Positions 1-10,859 of a stretch of DNA of 64,000 nt are shown here, piece by piece. Source of the stretch: Sipunculus nudus (taxonomy: Eukaryota; Annelida; Sipuncula; Golfingiida; Sipunculidae); contig CM049309.1 in the NCBI GenBank assembly GCA_026874595.1, positions 55,216,079-55,280,078 on the forward strand. Direction: 5' to 3'. The notes beneath the pieces are model-generated. The model had not been told where the DNA came from. It was given only the letters and a program-made list of their open reading frames with translations, and did no database searches. The translations under genes were made by a program, and so were the position numbers. Numbering within the stretch: position 1 is the first letter of the stretch; the number at the start of each line of letters is the position of its first letter.

Positions 1-202
1 TACATGTTTTAAGATAATAAGTGATTTTTAATTATATATGTTTATTATCATTAAATATTAAATGCAAAATAGAAATAAAATGAAGAGGAAAAGATGGAGA
101 AAAAATTAGACGAAATTAAAAGATATATTGATGAAATACACAAAAAGTATAAACACAAATCGTTCATGTACAAACGAAATAAATTCCAAATCAGTACTAT
201 CA

Positions 203-273
<71 letters not shown>

Positions 274-802
274 TTATATTGATACATGAGAGATGCGGGA
301 ATATACTTGTTATTTTACACTAAAAGCCTCTGCCGACGTCTAAAATATTAATTATTATACTATTTTTTAGCTTATATCTTGGTTCTTAAAAAAAAAGAAA
401 GGACAGACGTAAGTTCAGAGAATCATTGTGAGATATATTTTAAATTAGCAAAGAAGTGGTTGAGCAATAGAGTTATCGATCCGTCTGAGACACGTATATG
501 CGACTTATATTTGATGTCAATAAAAAAATATTCCATTTTTGGCTGTTCAATGGTGCGCTTGCAAATATCAAGTTTGATATAGCTATTTATCATATCCAAA
601 CTTAAATAATGATTATTTTAAATACATCTTGATGACAAGCCGACCGGTAATTCTCACTCGCCATGGTTCAGGTATTGTGAACTGCAAACTGAGAACACGC
701 TTGCATGAACGCCTGTGTGAACGCATTTTACTGACAACCACATAGTTTAAATAAAGTCGGTACCAGACTACATGTAAAAGTTCATCATAGGTCAAGGCCA
801 CG
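1..802. other. Upstream flank of MESD with an (AT)n microsatellite
   Basis: AT-rich DNA. An uninterrupted AT dinucleotide run of about 64 bases lies at 206-269. The MESD 5' UTR and promoter must lie in the last few hundred bases, but I see no clear TATA or CpG-rich core. The short ORFs here are not supported. Confidence 0.6.
206..269. repeat. (AT)n microsatellite
   Basis: Perfect AT dinucleotide run of about 32 units. It opens a spurious Tyr-Ile repeat ORF on the minus strand. Confidence 0.97.
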
Positions 803-1000
803 ATGGCGCAAAGGCAGCTTACACACGCGTGCTTGTGTTTAATTGTGTTTACAAACTTTATATGGTTAGCTACAAGCGACAACAAAGACAACACAGCACA
901 GAAAGATGACACTAAAGCGAAAACAGACGCAAAATGGAAAAAGAAGGATGTTAGGGACTACACTGATGCAGATATAGAGAGGCTCTTCGACCAGTGGGAA
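803..1000 (+). CDS. MESD: MESD exon 1 (coding part)
   Basis: Codons 1-66: signal peptide, charged linker and the conserved RDYTDADIERLFDQWE helix. The exon ends in phase 0 at the donor GTAAGC. A 3.7-kb intron follows, containing the repeats at 1467-1960, 2010-2213 and 2452-4304. Confidence 0.93.
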
Positions 1001-4000
1001 GTAAGCTAAGTATGGTTTATTTCCGGTTAGATTGGTATCGCCTCCCTAAGTCTTCAAATACCTGTACAATGTGAAATATTTTCAAAGCGCAAGTAAAATA
1101 CATTTTTATTGTAAAAATTACCTCAAGTTGTAATTAAAGTTCATGTAAAAATACAACTTATCACAGGAGAATTTTAGACTCGCAGGACTGGAAACAAAAA
1201 GAAAATAGGGGGCGTGGCTCTCATCCCCCTCCCCTTCTATTAGGGCTGGAGAGAAGAAAGGAATAGGACTCGTGGCTCTCACCTTTTTCTAGAGGATGGT
1301 AAGGTCATATTAGGTTTCCAATTTGTTCCTGCTTTATTGACATAAGAAAACAAAAATTATTTTATTGTAGCCATGTTCTGCCCCCTGCAAAACTGAACCT
1401 GTCACCAACCAGTCCAGCAAGGACCGCCTTGCCATAGGCATTAGGCCAATGTTGTTACATCTTTAGCTCAGCTGACTAAAGGTCAACTGAGCTATAGTGA
1501 TGAATGTTTGTCCATCCTTCTGTCTGTCCATTAAACTGGCACGTTTTGAAACCATTGGACCTATGAATCTGAAATTTGTCATACTGTTAGATCTCCCAAA
1601 AATCTCCTACCAAACTAAAAACTGGGTCACTTAGATTTTGTTCCTTTGAGAAATTTAGAAAAAAAAAACTCAATTATCCGTTAAAAATCTATTATAACAC
1701 TTCAGTACTTCCTAATATCAAAACATCTTGCTGGTCTTTCTTCATATTTACCATAAATATTTACCTGTATATGGCCTATTGACATGCTAGAAATTAGGTC
1801 AGTACTACAATATTTGTAATATTTATGGGGTCTAAACGCAATGCACTTTGTTAAAAAACAAGGAGAGATTTTAACTTATCATGATAAATATTAAAGCTAG
1901 GGACTTTTTTCCAAGCTAGCAGAAAGTTGCTAGCTAGAGAGAGAAATTACTCCACCATCAAGAGAGAGTGACTGTGTGTAGCAATTGTTTAGGCAGTTCA
2001 GAGATGTAATTGTCATGTAGACCATTCAGTGGCATTCACAATTTAAACCACAAGCCTCTCAAGTGTATTAGCAAAGCCAAGAAAGTAAACAAGATAGTAA
2101 TGGGATGGGCTTTTGTGTTACAAGAGATACAAGAGTTTAGGTTTGAAATGCAGGCTGTTTCTGGCAAAATAAATTATGGGCCTGACTTTTTAAATAGGTT
2201 ACCAGAGTGTTGAACTGAAATTTAACATTGTGGATATTTGTTAAGACAGACAATGTATATATATATATGTGGATATGAGTTGATGTATTGTATGTTTCCA
2301 CATAACTTGTAATGGATCGTTACTGTGTATTGAGAAAATACTATGTATTTCTTTTAAAGGGGGGGGGGGGGGTTTCACCAGAAAACAGTGACTAATAGTT
2401 ATTGTTATTGCATATTTAAATAAGGAATATATCATAAACCAGATGATTTTTATGCCCCCTCCACAAAGTGGCCGGGGCATATAGTTTTACCCATGTCCGT
2501 CATTCCGAAATCAAACAGTTGTACGGACTTTTTTTCGCAATGCCTGCAGATATTGGCCTGATTTTAGGTGTGTTGGCAGATAATGACCAGTTACAGATCA
2601 AGGTAGCGTTTTGCCCGGTTGACCTACTTTTGACCGTTTTACGGCTCCTAAACTTAGAAAAATTCATGGAAAATAGAAATTTTCATGACAAATACACATG
2701 TACGGACTTTTTTTCGCAATGCCTACAGATATTGGCCTGATTTTTGGTGTGTGGGCAGATAATGACCAGTTACAGATCAAGGTAGCGTTTCGTCCCAGTT
2801 GACCTACTTTTGACCGTTTTACGGCTCCTAAACTTAGAAAAATTCATGGAAAATAGAAATTTTCATGACAAATACACATGTACGGACTTTTTTTCGCAAT
2901 GCCTGCAGATATTGGCCTGATTTTTGGTGTGTGGCCAGATAATGACCAGTTACAGATCGAGTTCGTGTTTCGTCCCGGTTGACCTACTTTTGACCGTTTT
3001 AGGGCTCCTAAACTTAGAAAATTTCATGAAAAATAGATATTTTCATGACAAATACACATGTACGGACTTTTTTTCGCAATGCCTGCAGATATTGGCCTGA
3101 TTTTTGGTGTGTGGGCAGATAATGACCAGTTACAGATCGAGTTCGCGTTTCGTCTCGTTTGACCTACTTTTGACCGTTTTACGGCTCCTAAACTTAGAAA
3201 AATTCATGAAAAATAGAAATTTTCATGACAAATACACATGTACAGCCGTTTTTAGCCCTCAGCTCTTAGGCTGATGGGCTATTGTCGTCACCCAAGCTGC
3301 CGTCTGTCCATCTGTCTGTCCGGTGTCTGTCCGTCCATCCGTCCGTTCCGCGTCTGTTAACTTTTACCTTGTGAGCAGGATATCTCTAAAAGCATTCACC
3401 GTTGGAATTTTATTTCATCAGTGAAGATGTATATCGATAAAATCTCGGTCAAGTTCGAAGATGGGTGACCTTGACCCATTTTTCTACATTTTAGAGCTGA
3501 TTATAGCAAAACACTCAGAAGTTTATATCTCAGGAACCATTGTGTGGATTTTCACAAAACTTACTATGATCATTGGGACTGATGGTCTGTATGTGCTGCA
3601 CAATTTTGGTGGTGCCACCTGCAATTTCTGATTTTTTAATGAAATTTTATCGGATTTTTTCAATTTTGGCCTTTTGTGCAGGATATCTCCAAAGGTATTC
3701 AACACAGGAACTTCATTTCTTCAGTGCTATTGCTTTATATTTACAAAATCTTGGTCAAGTTCAAAGATGGGTGATCTTGACCTACTTTTCAAGGTCACAG
3801 AGCTTAGTATAGAAAAAAACTTAGGAGCTTATTTCTCAGGAAGCATTTGGTGGATTGTTATAAAACATGGTATATACCTCTCCAATTTAAATTTATAAAT
3901 GATTATCAACTATTGCTAATATTCTAGTTTCGCAATACAATGCTTACAGATACTGGCCTAATGTTTGGTCTGTGGGCGCATAATGACCACTTACAGATCG

Positions 4001-7000
4001 AGTTCTCGTTTCGTCCCAGTTAACCTATTTTCACTATATGACAGATCCTGAACATAGAAAATTTCATGAAAGACAGAAATTTTCATGAAAAATGCACATA
4101 TATGGACTTTTTTTCACAATGCCTGCAGATACTGGCCTGATTTTTGGTGTGTTGCTTGATAATGACCCTTTACAGATCGAGTTTGCCCTTGTTGACCTAC
4201 TTTTGACCATACAACACTTCCTGAACTTTAAAAAATTTTACAAAATTTAACAAATGTTTCTAAGTTGCCCCAGGTGGGGGCATTCGTGTCGTTCCGACAC
4301 ATGATTTTTTTTGTAATTTATTGTACTTTAATATCAATAATATAGATTATAGAGTATCATGTTTAAATGTTAATGTGAGGCCAAAGTTTAGAAAACCCAG
4401 GTGTCTCATTTGATGTCAATTTCAGTACAGATTTAGTTCTTTGGGAACTGATTCATGTTGAGGTCTTACTAAATGGACTGTTCCTAGCTGTTTCCACATG
4501 CACATGTAAATTAAAGTTTTCAGTTTAGTTGTTTAATCTTGAGTCCTGAGATACAAATACCTGTTTCACAGAGGTTATTCTGTTTAAGTTTCTAAAAGAA
4601 CTTTAATATTATTGGATGTTTCATTAAAGAAACCATGTTCTTAAACGCTGTAGGACATTTCATGGTTGTAAATGCATTAAATATTTAACATTGTAGGATA
4701 ATGATGAAGATGAACTGGAACCAGATGAATTGCCAGAACACAAACGCCCACAACCATCAATTGATTTATCAAATATTGACAAAACAGATCCTGAAAATAT
4801 ACTGCAGGCATCTAAAAAGGGGCGCACCCTCATGATGTTTGTCAGTGTGTCAGGTAAGTAGACAAAATTCTGATCTTTGTCAGTGTGTCAGATGGGGAGA
4901 TGTGAAACCTAATATTTGTCAGTGTGTTATGTCAGAAGACCTGAATCCTGATGTTTGTCAGTGTGTCAGGTCAGGGGACATGAATCATGTTTGTCTGTGT
5001 GCCAGGTCGGGGGACATGAATCCTGATGTTTGTCAGTGTGTCAGGTCAGGGGACATGAATCATGTTTATCAGTGTGTCAGGTCAGGAGACATGAATCATG
5101 TTTGTCAGTGTGTAAGGTCAGGGGACATGAATCCTGATGTTTGTCTGTGTGTCAGGTCAGGGGACATGAATCATGATGTTTGTCAGTGTGTCAGGTCAGG
5201 AGACATGAATCATGTTTATCAGTGTGTCAGGTCAGGAGACATGAATCATGTTTGTCAGTGTGTAAGGTCAGGGGACGTGAATCCTGATGTTTGTCTGTGT
5301 GCCAAGTTAGAAGACACAAATCCTGATGTTTGTCTGTGTGTCAGGTCAGAAGACATGAATCCTGATGTTTGTCAGTGTGTCAGATGAGGAGACATGAATC
5401 ATGTTTGTCAGTGTGTCAGGTAAGGAGACCTGAATCCTGATGTTTGTCTGTGTGCCATGTCAGAAGACACAAATCTTGATGTGTGTTAGCCTTTCAGTTC
5501 AGGAGATATGAATCCTGATGTTTGTCAGTGTGTCAGGTCAGGAAACATTAATCCTGATGGTTGTCAGTAAGTCAGTGAGACTTGGAATGTCAGTGTTTCA
5601 GATTGGGAGACATGAATGTTGATGATAATTAGTGTCTCTGGTCAGGTACAGGGTCACAGTCAAATACATATTTACTGTAGCTGCAACAAAGGTGATAGGG
5701 GGTTATGTGATCAGCCGTGTTTGTGTGTGTGTCAGTCATCTTTATATGTAATATTCAAGTCCTGGGTGGATTTTGATGAAATTCTGTGGAATGTTGGGCA
5801 TGTGTGAAATTTAATTTTTGGACAGTGGATTTATTATGCAGATCTGGATCCAGATTCATCCAAATTCACCCTTTTATGCCTGCCGTCTCATATGTTTTTC
5901 CTGTACAATATCGTCAAAATAAAATTTATTTAATCACTGCTTCCTTTCCTATCTTCACACCATTTGTTTTATTAAAATAAGTTGATAAATATGCTTCAAA
6001 CAGTGAAGTAACTGTCAACATTCATGGGTACTTTCAACATTCATAGTGTGTAATGGATGTCTTGTCATCATGGTGAGGTAAAATCGTTAGAATTTTGGTG
6101 CCATGACAATGGCTTCATAATCACATCTCATGGTCCTGACAAGTGGCTGTTTGCTGGCTGTATGAGGGACTACTGGTATATAGACCATGTGGCCCACTGC
6201 CACCCCCCCCCCCTATGACCTGTTGGTCACATTTATTTTAATGAAAGTGTGCAAGTGATACTGTCAATTTGTTTTGAAAGTATATGTCTTTAAATTATAG
6301 GAAATCCATCTGAGAAGGAAACTGAGAAGATAACTCAGCTGTGGCAGAGCAGCTTGTATAATGCTCATCTGGAAGTTCAAAGGTAGGACTGACGATTTCA
6401 CATCAGGCACAACAGTGATAACACCAAGAGAACCCAGATCTGCAGCAACAAAGAAATAAGCCTAATAGACTTCAGATAAGTCTTCTGTTTTAAAGATAGG
6501 ATTCATATGTCAAATGCTTCCTAAATAGCCTTTGGCTTTAATTTTCTAAAGTTTTAAAATAATTGGTCCAGAATCTCAACTTTATAAATAACCTAATTCT
6601 CTTATTCACATATCTTCAGTAATAAGATATGCATTATATCATAAAGAATTAAAATAAGGGTCTCTTTTCCATATCAGCTTATTGAAAGTTTTGTTAACAG
6701 AAGTTCCTAAGCATAGTCTGCAGTCTAGAAGGTGTATCAAACACTATAAATATATCTCTGTGTGTTCATAAACTACAGGTCATCACTCTTACTAAGTGTA
6801 TATTTTCTGCTTACAGGTATGTGGTTGGAGCAGACCGTGTACTATTTGTTCTAAAGGATGGGTCTAAAGCCTGGGAGATCAAAGACTTCTTGGTGAAACA
6901 AGAACGATGCAAGAGTGTCACGATTGAAGGGAAAGATTACTTGGGTGAAGGGGCAAAGAAGGTATGTTGTTGAAAGAATGTATGGAACAGATTAGATCAG

Positions 7001-8043
7001 ATTCTTTAGGTGAGCTTATTGTTACACAGAACTGAAGGAGAGTTGCCAGGTTATAGTTAACTTGGGTTGTATTCTTATATCTGGTCTGTGTTAAGGGACC
7101 AGAAGGGATAGTGTAAAGGTAACTGTAGATGCATTCTGATATCTTGTGTGTGTACAGTTGTGAATGGAAAAGGGTCTTATGGTTAACATGGTTGTAATTA
7201 GTTTCTTTATTCCACATGTTCTTTGCCTAGTGGAATGACAGTAACTAGCTCAGTCAGCTGTATATGTGCTGCAAACATTACACCTGTAAACTGCTAACTT
7301 TAACTAAATATTGTTTTTGGGGATTTAGGTCCCTAATGAAAACATAAGTCAGGCTCTCTTTGCTGTTCAGGTTTGCTGAACCAAAATTTTGCATGTTAAC
7401 ATATAATTAATATGGTGTGGTACCTCTTTCAAACATATCCATGTGTCCCCCCTCCCTCATTATGGGATCTTGGAAAAATATGGGATCCTGCCCTACAAGC
7501 TCTTAGATTGCCTTTAAATGCAATGCTCTTTTGTCTTTAAAATCCGTGTGATAATGCATTTGGTAACACTGAAAGTGCTACCAATAAATACCCAATGTTT
7601 GAACTTAACAGAAAAACCTGCCTTGTGACCACCAACTGGCAAATAGTTTACATTCAACAAAATTGTTTTGAGATTTTGTTTCATCCACACTTAAATCCAT
7701 TTTACCTTTGCAAGTCTGAATAATAACATGATAATTTAATCAGTGGTGTTTTGAAATCCCTTTTGCTTACAAAATTTATCTATGAATATATTCTGAAATT
7801 GGTATTTTTATGTCATTTTCTTTTTAGTTTTCTTTGTTTGGGATCCCAAGTGTTCAGTTGATATTTAATTTAATGTCACGTGCTGTCTGCTGAGCAGCAT
7901 GACATCAGTTTGTCAGTATTTTGTTTTTTCTGTTTTTTCAGGGTACAACTGATGAAAATAAACCTGAAGAGAAAAGTCAGAAGAATAAATCAAAACCGAA
8001 GAAAAAAGGTAGCAGAAAAGACAAGAAGAAAGATGAACTGTAA
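803..8043 (+). CDS. MESD: MESD, LRP receptor chaperone (5 exons)
   Basis: Five exons at 803-1000, 4697-4853, 6301-6382, 6817-6961 and 7942-8043 join in consistent phase with GT/AG borders to give 227 aa. MESD is an ER chaperone that helps beta-propeller/EGF modules of LDL-receptor-related proteins fold, so it supports Wnt co-receptor (LRP5/6) trafficking. Residues 1-25 are a hydrophobic signal peptide. A Lys/Asp-rich stretch leads to the conserved KDVRDYTDADIERLFDQWE block. The core includes LPEHKRP, RTLMMFVSVSG, EKETEKIT and AWEIKDFLV. The tail is Lys-rich and ends in KDEL (residues 224-227), an ER-retrieval signal. Vertebrate MESD has about the same length and ends in REDL. The ATG at 803 is chosen because it starts the signal peptide. 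Intron 2 carries a minisatellite copied from the exon 2 end. Identification is firm; the 5' UTR and promoter are not resolved. Confidence 0.95.
1467..1960 (+). repeat. Fragment of the AGCTCAGCTGACT repeat family
   Basis: It begins with TTTAGCTCAGCTGACTAA and an inverted echo GTCAACTGAGCT. A GTCC-rich stretch and GGCACGTTTTGAAACCAT follow. It parallels the first ~500 bases of the longer copies at 13681 and 23481 and is truncated downstream. Confidence 0.8.
2010..2213 (+). pseudogene. Ty3/Gypsy RNase H-like fragment
   Basis: A short open frame reads HNLNHKPLKCIS, a central WAFVLQEIQEFRFEMQAVSG and DFLNRLPEC. This resembles the end of a Gypsy RNase H (a DHKPL-type motif, a WA..LQE.. helix, a GK.N..D.LSRLP-type end). 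Key residues are altered and no flanking pol is seen, so it is a dead fragment in MESD intron 1. Confidence 0.55.
2452..4304 (+). repeat. Interspersed repeat with an internal 180-bp tandem array
   Basis: It starts at a GC-rich hairpin-like CCCCCTCCACAAAGTGGCCG and ends near GGTGGGGGCATTCGTGTCG, followed by TTCCGACACATG. Four 180-bp units (2522-3240) have close sequence. A different GTCC-rich module (3250-3900) and more diverged units follow. It lies inside MESD intron 1 and no protein is encoded. Confidence 0.75.
2522..3240 (+). repeat. 180-bp tandem repeat, four copies
   Basis: Units begin TACGGACTTTTTTTCGCAAT at 2522, 2701, 2881 and 3061. They are nearly identical, with a spacing of 179-180 bp. 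Confidence 0.92.
4697..4853 (+). CDS. MESD: MESD exon 2
   Basis: The acceptor TTGTAG precedes codons 67-118 plus one base: an acidic stretch, LPEHKRP and RTLMMFVSVS. The donor is GTAAGT. If the donor is skipped, the exon frame meets a TAG at 4859-4861, so retention truncates the protein. The last bases of this exon and its donor are the seed of the tandem array that follows. Confidence 0.95.
4838..5600 (+). repeat. 36/39-bp minisatellite copied from the MESD exon 2 donor
   Basis: About 18 units contain TTTGTCAGTGTGTCAG followed by GTCAGG or similar, then a GGACATGAATCCTGAT-type spacer. The first 16 bases are the exact end of MESD exon 2, and the next bases replace its GTAAGT. Unit lengths are multiples of three, so a spurious 182-residue frame stays open. 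One unit has GTAAGG at 5420, a good decoy donor. Confidence 0.92.
6301..6382 (+). CDS. MESD: MESD exon 3
   Basis: The acceptor TTATAG precedes an exon that completes Gly119 and encodes NPSEKETEKITQLWQSSLYN and the following HLEVQ, ending AG|GTAGGA. The phases match exons 2 and 4. This part belongs to the central MESD fold. Confidence 0.95.
6817..6961 (+). CDS. MESD: MESD exon 4
   Basis: After TTACAG the exon encodes YVVGADRVLFVLKDGSKAWE and IKDFLVKQERCKSVTIEG, the conserved second half of the MESD core. It ends in phase 0 at AAG|GTATGT. Confidence 0.95.
7942..8043 (+). CDS. MESD: MESD exon 5 with KDEL terminus
   Basis: A strong polypyrimidine tract and TTTCAG precede 33 Lys-rich codons and the TAA stop. 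The last four residues are KDEL. An AATAAA lies only nine bases past the stop (8052-8057), and others lie at 9101 and 9357. I cannot tell which one ends the mRNA. Confidence 0.95.
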   Translation, partial: GTTDENKPEEKSQKNKSKPKKKGSRKDKKKDEL

Positions 8044-9803
8044 TGTTAAGAAATAAAAATGTAGTTAAACCTGTGTTTTCATCAGCACACTTCAAACCAA
8101 GCTTCTTACTGATCAGAATATTTAGTATGATTTGTTTAATGAAGTGTTCCACATTATTTGTTTTACAGCACTAATAGGGTATGAACTCAAGATTTAGATT
8201 GTTAATGGTGGACATATTGCAATTTCTGTCAGTAGGAAAAGGATTATGTTTTCAAAACTGACATGGAGGTTTGTGTAATCTCATTGGCAACATCTAACGT
8301 GGGAGTATTGTTAAAGCAGTGCTTACTGGCATCTGTTAGAGCTACAGTATACTGATTACTGAAAGTTACATTTCTACACGTTTGGTTAGTTATACCTCAT
8401 GTATTCAGTACATGTAAAATATGTAGATGTTTATATTTTACTTTATGTCAGGTTGTGTTTTGAGAAAGATTTTATGTTCTACAAGACAACTTCTCCCTTT
8501 GCATGATGCAAGTAGTATGGTATATCAGGAATGCCAGGTTGCCACTTTTAATTAAATAAGGACATCAGCACTGCATGAAAATGGAATTGCCTTATTTTCT
8601 CATCTGATTTTGAAAATTTGTGGATAATTCTTTTGAATATTTCTACTCTCCATATCTAATCCATTTTCACTTTTGGGTCAGTCAGATTCCCTGACTTCAC
8701 TCTGATTTGAGGAATTTTATCAAATTTCTTGACTTTACCCTGATTGGGAAAAGGGGAAACTCATTCGCCAGGGTTTTCCAGAATGGCTGTGAAACTTGAG
8801 ATTTATTCTTTTATTTAGCCAGCACGTAAATGGTCAGTTTAGCTATACCTCTTAGATTTTGTGTATGAAGCTGAGTGTTTAGAATAGTAATTAGTTTTAT
8901 ATCAAGGTACATATCTTTAAGTCAGTCATTTCTCATTATACACCGCATGTCACTCTCATGCTTGCAAGACGTTAACATAGTCTGATGGTCAAGTGATAGT
9001 GACCGTATACATCAGGTAAATAATTCACAATACATTTAATTCCAAGTATAATATCTATATCAAGTAGGTGTAAATGCTTGGAAGGCCTGGACACACCTGG
9101 AATAAATTTTGCATTACCAGTATTTGTTGCAAAGTTTCAGCCATAGGGCATTTAAAAAAAGGCATCTCTGTATCATATCCAAATATTTGAATGAGCACAT
9201 TTAAATGTTATGGTTGTAAGCAATAGGTTGGATGAAAAGGTGTCAATGTGTGCTTTTACAGAGCAATGTCAACAAATTTTTATCTGTTCTCTTGACAGCT
9301 GTTGTCATGATGTTAACAAAGTCTCATTATGGCATAGGCAGCTTTTATGCTAAGTTAATAAAATCAAATGGATATGCATTGGCATGATGTTGAAATGATA
9401 TTCAGCAGTTAAAAATTTCTTACCCTTACATTATTACCTAAAATTTGATATTTTGTATAGTTATCAAACTGCATATATGAAATATACACCTATTTTTTGT
9501 GAACGTGTTAATTATTATGTTGTGAAGGGCGCTTCGATCAAGGTGTCATAAAGGTCTCACTCTCATTATCTTCATGCGTAAATGTGTCAAGACATGATCT
9601 CATATCCTTTCAAGTTAGAACTTAAGTTGACTTTGTCAGTCGCATGGATCACGATAATGTGTGTGTATATATGGCTCAGCGGCTGTGAGTGACAGTGAAT
9701 TAGTTGAGTCCCAGTAGGCCAAATGTAGCAATGTATACGTGTCCACTTGTACGGATGCGGTGCGGATACGTTTATGTATGGGTGTCCATGTATACGTTCA
9801 TCC
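8044..9803. other. 3' flank of MESD, nothing recognised
   Basis: AT-rich single-copy-looking DNA. It may contain the MESD 3' UTR. Poly(A)-like signals lie at 8052, 9101 and 9357. I see no coding signal or repeat structure. Confidence 0.5.
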
Positions 9804-10536
9804 AGAGGCGGATCCAGGATTTGCTATAGAGAGGGCACAACTGCTTCAAGGGTGTAAATTTTATGTACTTCGCTCAGCATCTTCATAAAAAAGGAACGTC
9901 TAATGTTTGATACAAAATAACGAGTATGTTCAGTCTCCTTTGTGACCTTAAATAGTGGCATTTGTGAACGAAAGTTCTGCAATAGACATTTAAATCTTAA
10001 ATAAATTAAAAACCTTAAATACGTGAATTCAGAATAAGTTTGATTAAACTCACCATGTCTCACTCCGTAGCATATTTAAAACTTTAATACATGACTTTTA
10101 ATGAATTTGATATCCTACAGATCGAAATGTTATTAAGACAGCTAAACTTTGTGGCCATAAATATTAAGCGGCAATAACAATAGATATGAATCCCTGAAAC
10201 ATTTGAATTACAAATTCTACTGCATTGAAAGAAATGTTGAACATATTAACACCTGAATTTTCATTTGGTACTTTTTATCTCATAATGTTCTAAAGATGCT
10301 TGAATTTATCCTCATACTTAAGTCTGGGGCAGCTGCGTTTTTCACAGCTACCATAGACTTGGTAGTATGGCAATGCGGAAACTTTGCATGTATTCTTCCC
10401 GGCAATTTTTTTTTCATGCAAGTATACCTTTCAACACTTAAATTCACCTGTTCATGTATTTAGCTTATTCATGAACTATCCATACAGTGGGTTATAAATT
10501 CATCAGAAAGAATATGCCACCCTCCGGATCCGCGTA
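9804..10536. mobile_element. Possible non-autonomous DNA transposon
   Basis: The left end has AGAGGCGGATCCAGG and the right end has CCTCCGGATCCGCG, an inverted match around GCGGATCC. The interior is AT-rich and has no transposase. The match is short and no target duplication is clear, so this is a weak call. Confidence 0.3.
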
Positions 10537-10859
10537 TGTTATCAGTACTGGTTTAAAGTCTTTCGCCACTAAAAAAATGGCATAAAGTACATCGAGGTTA
10601 CAAGCTGATTTCCATGATGGCAACATGTCAACAAAAATTAAAAAAAGAACCAAAAGAAAAAAACGCATGGTGAGTGCACAACAGTTATTAAGAAGTCACG
10701 AGCAAGGGGCATACTACAAAGTCGGACGGGAAATGCAGATAGATGAAGGGAAATTCACAGTATATCTTGGCTTTTATTGTGAACGATTACCACACGTGCT
10801 TTACCTTAGAGTGATAACGGCTGGTATAAAAAAAAAATTTAAGTGATCAGAGGGTTAAA

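Noticed and set aside
4839-5387. 182-residue open frame with CQCVRSGDMN repeats
   Set aside because: It arises from the 36/39-bp array in MESD intron 2. It is shifted relative to the exon 2 frame and has no proper start.
10625-10846. Lys/Arg-rich 73-residue open frame
   Set aside because: It has low-complexity composition, no splice partners and no recognisable domain, and it borders repeats.
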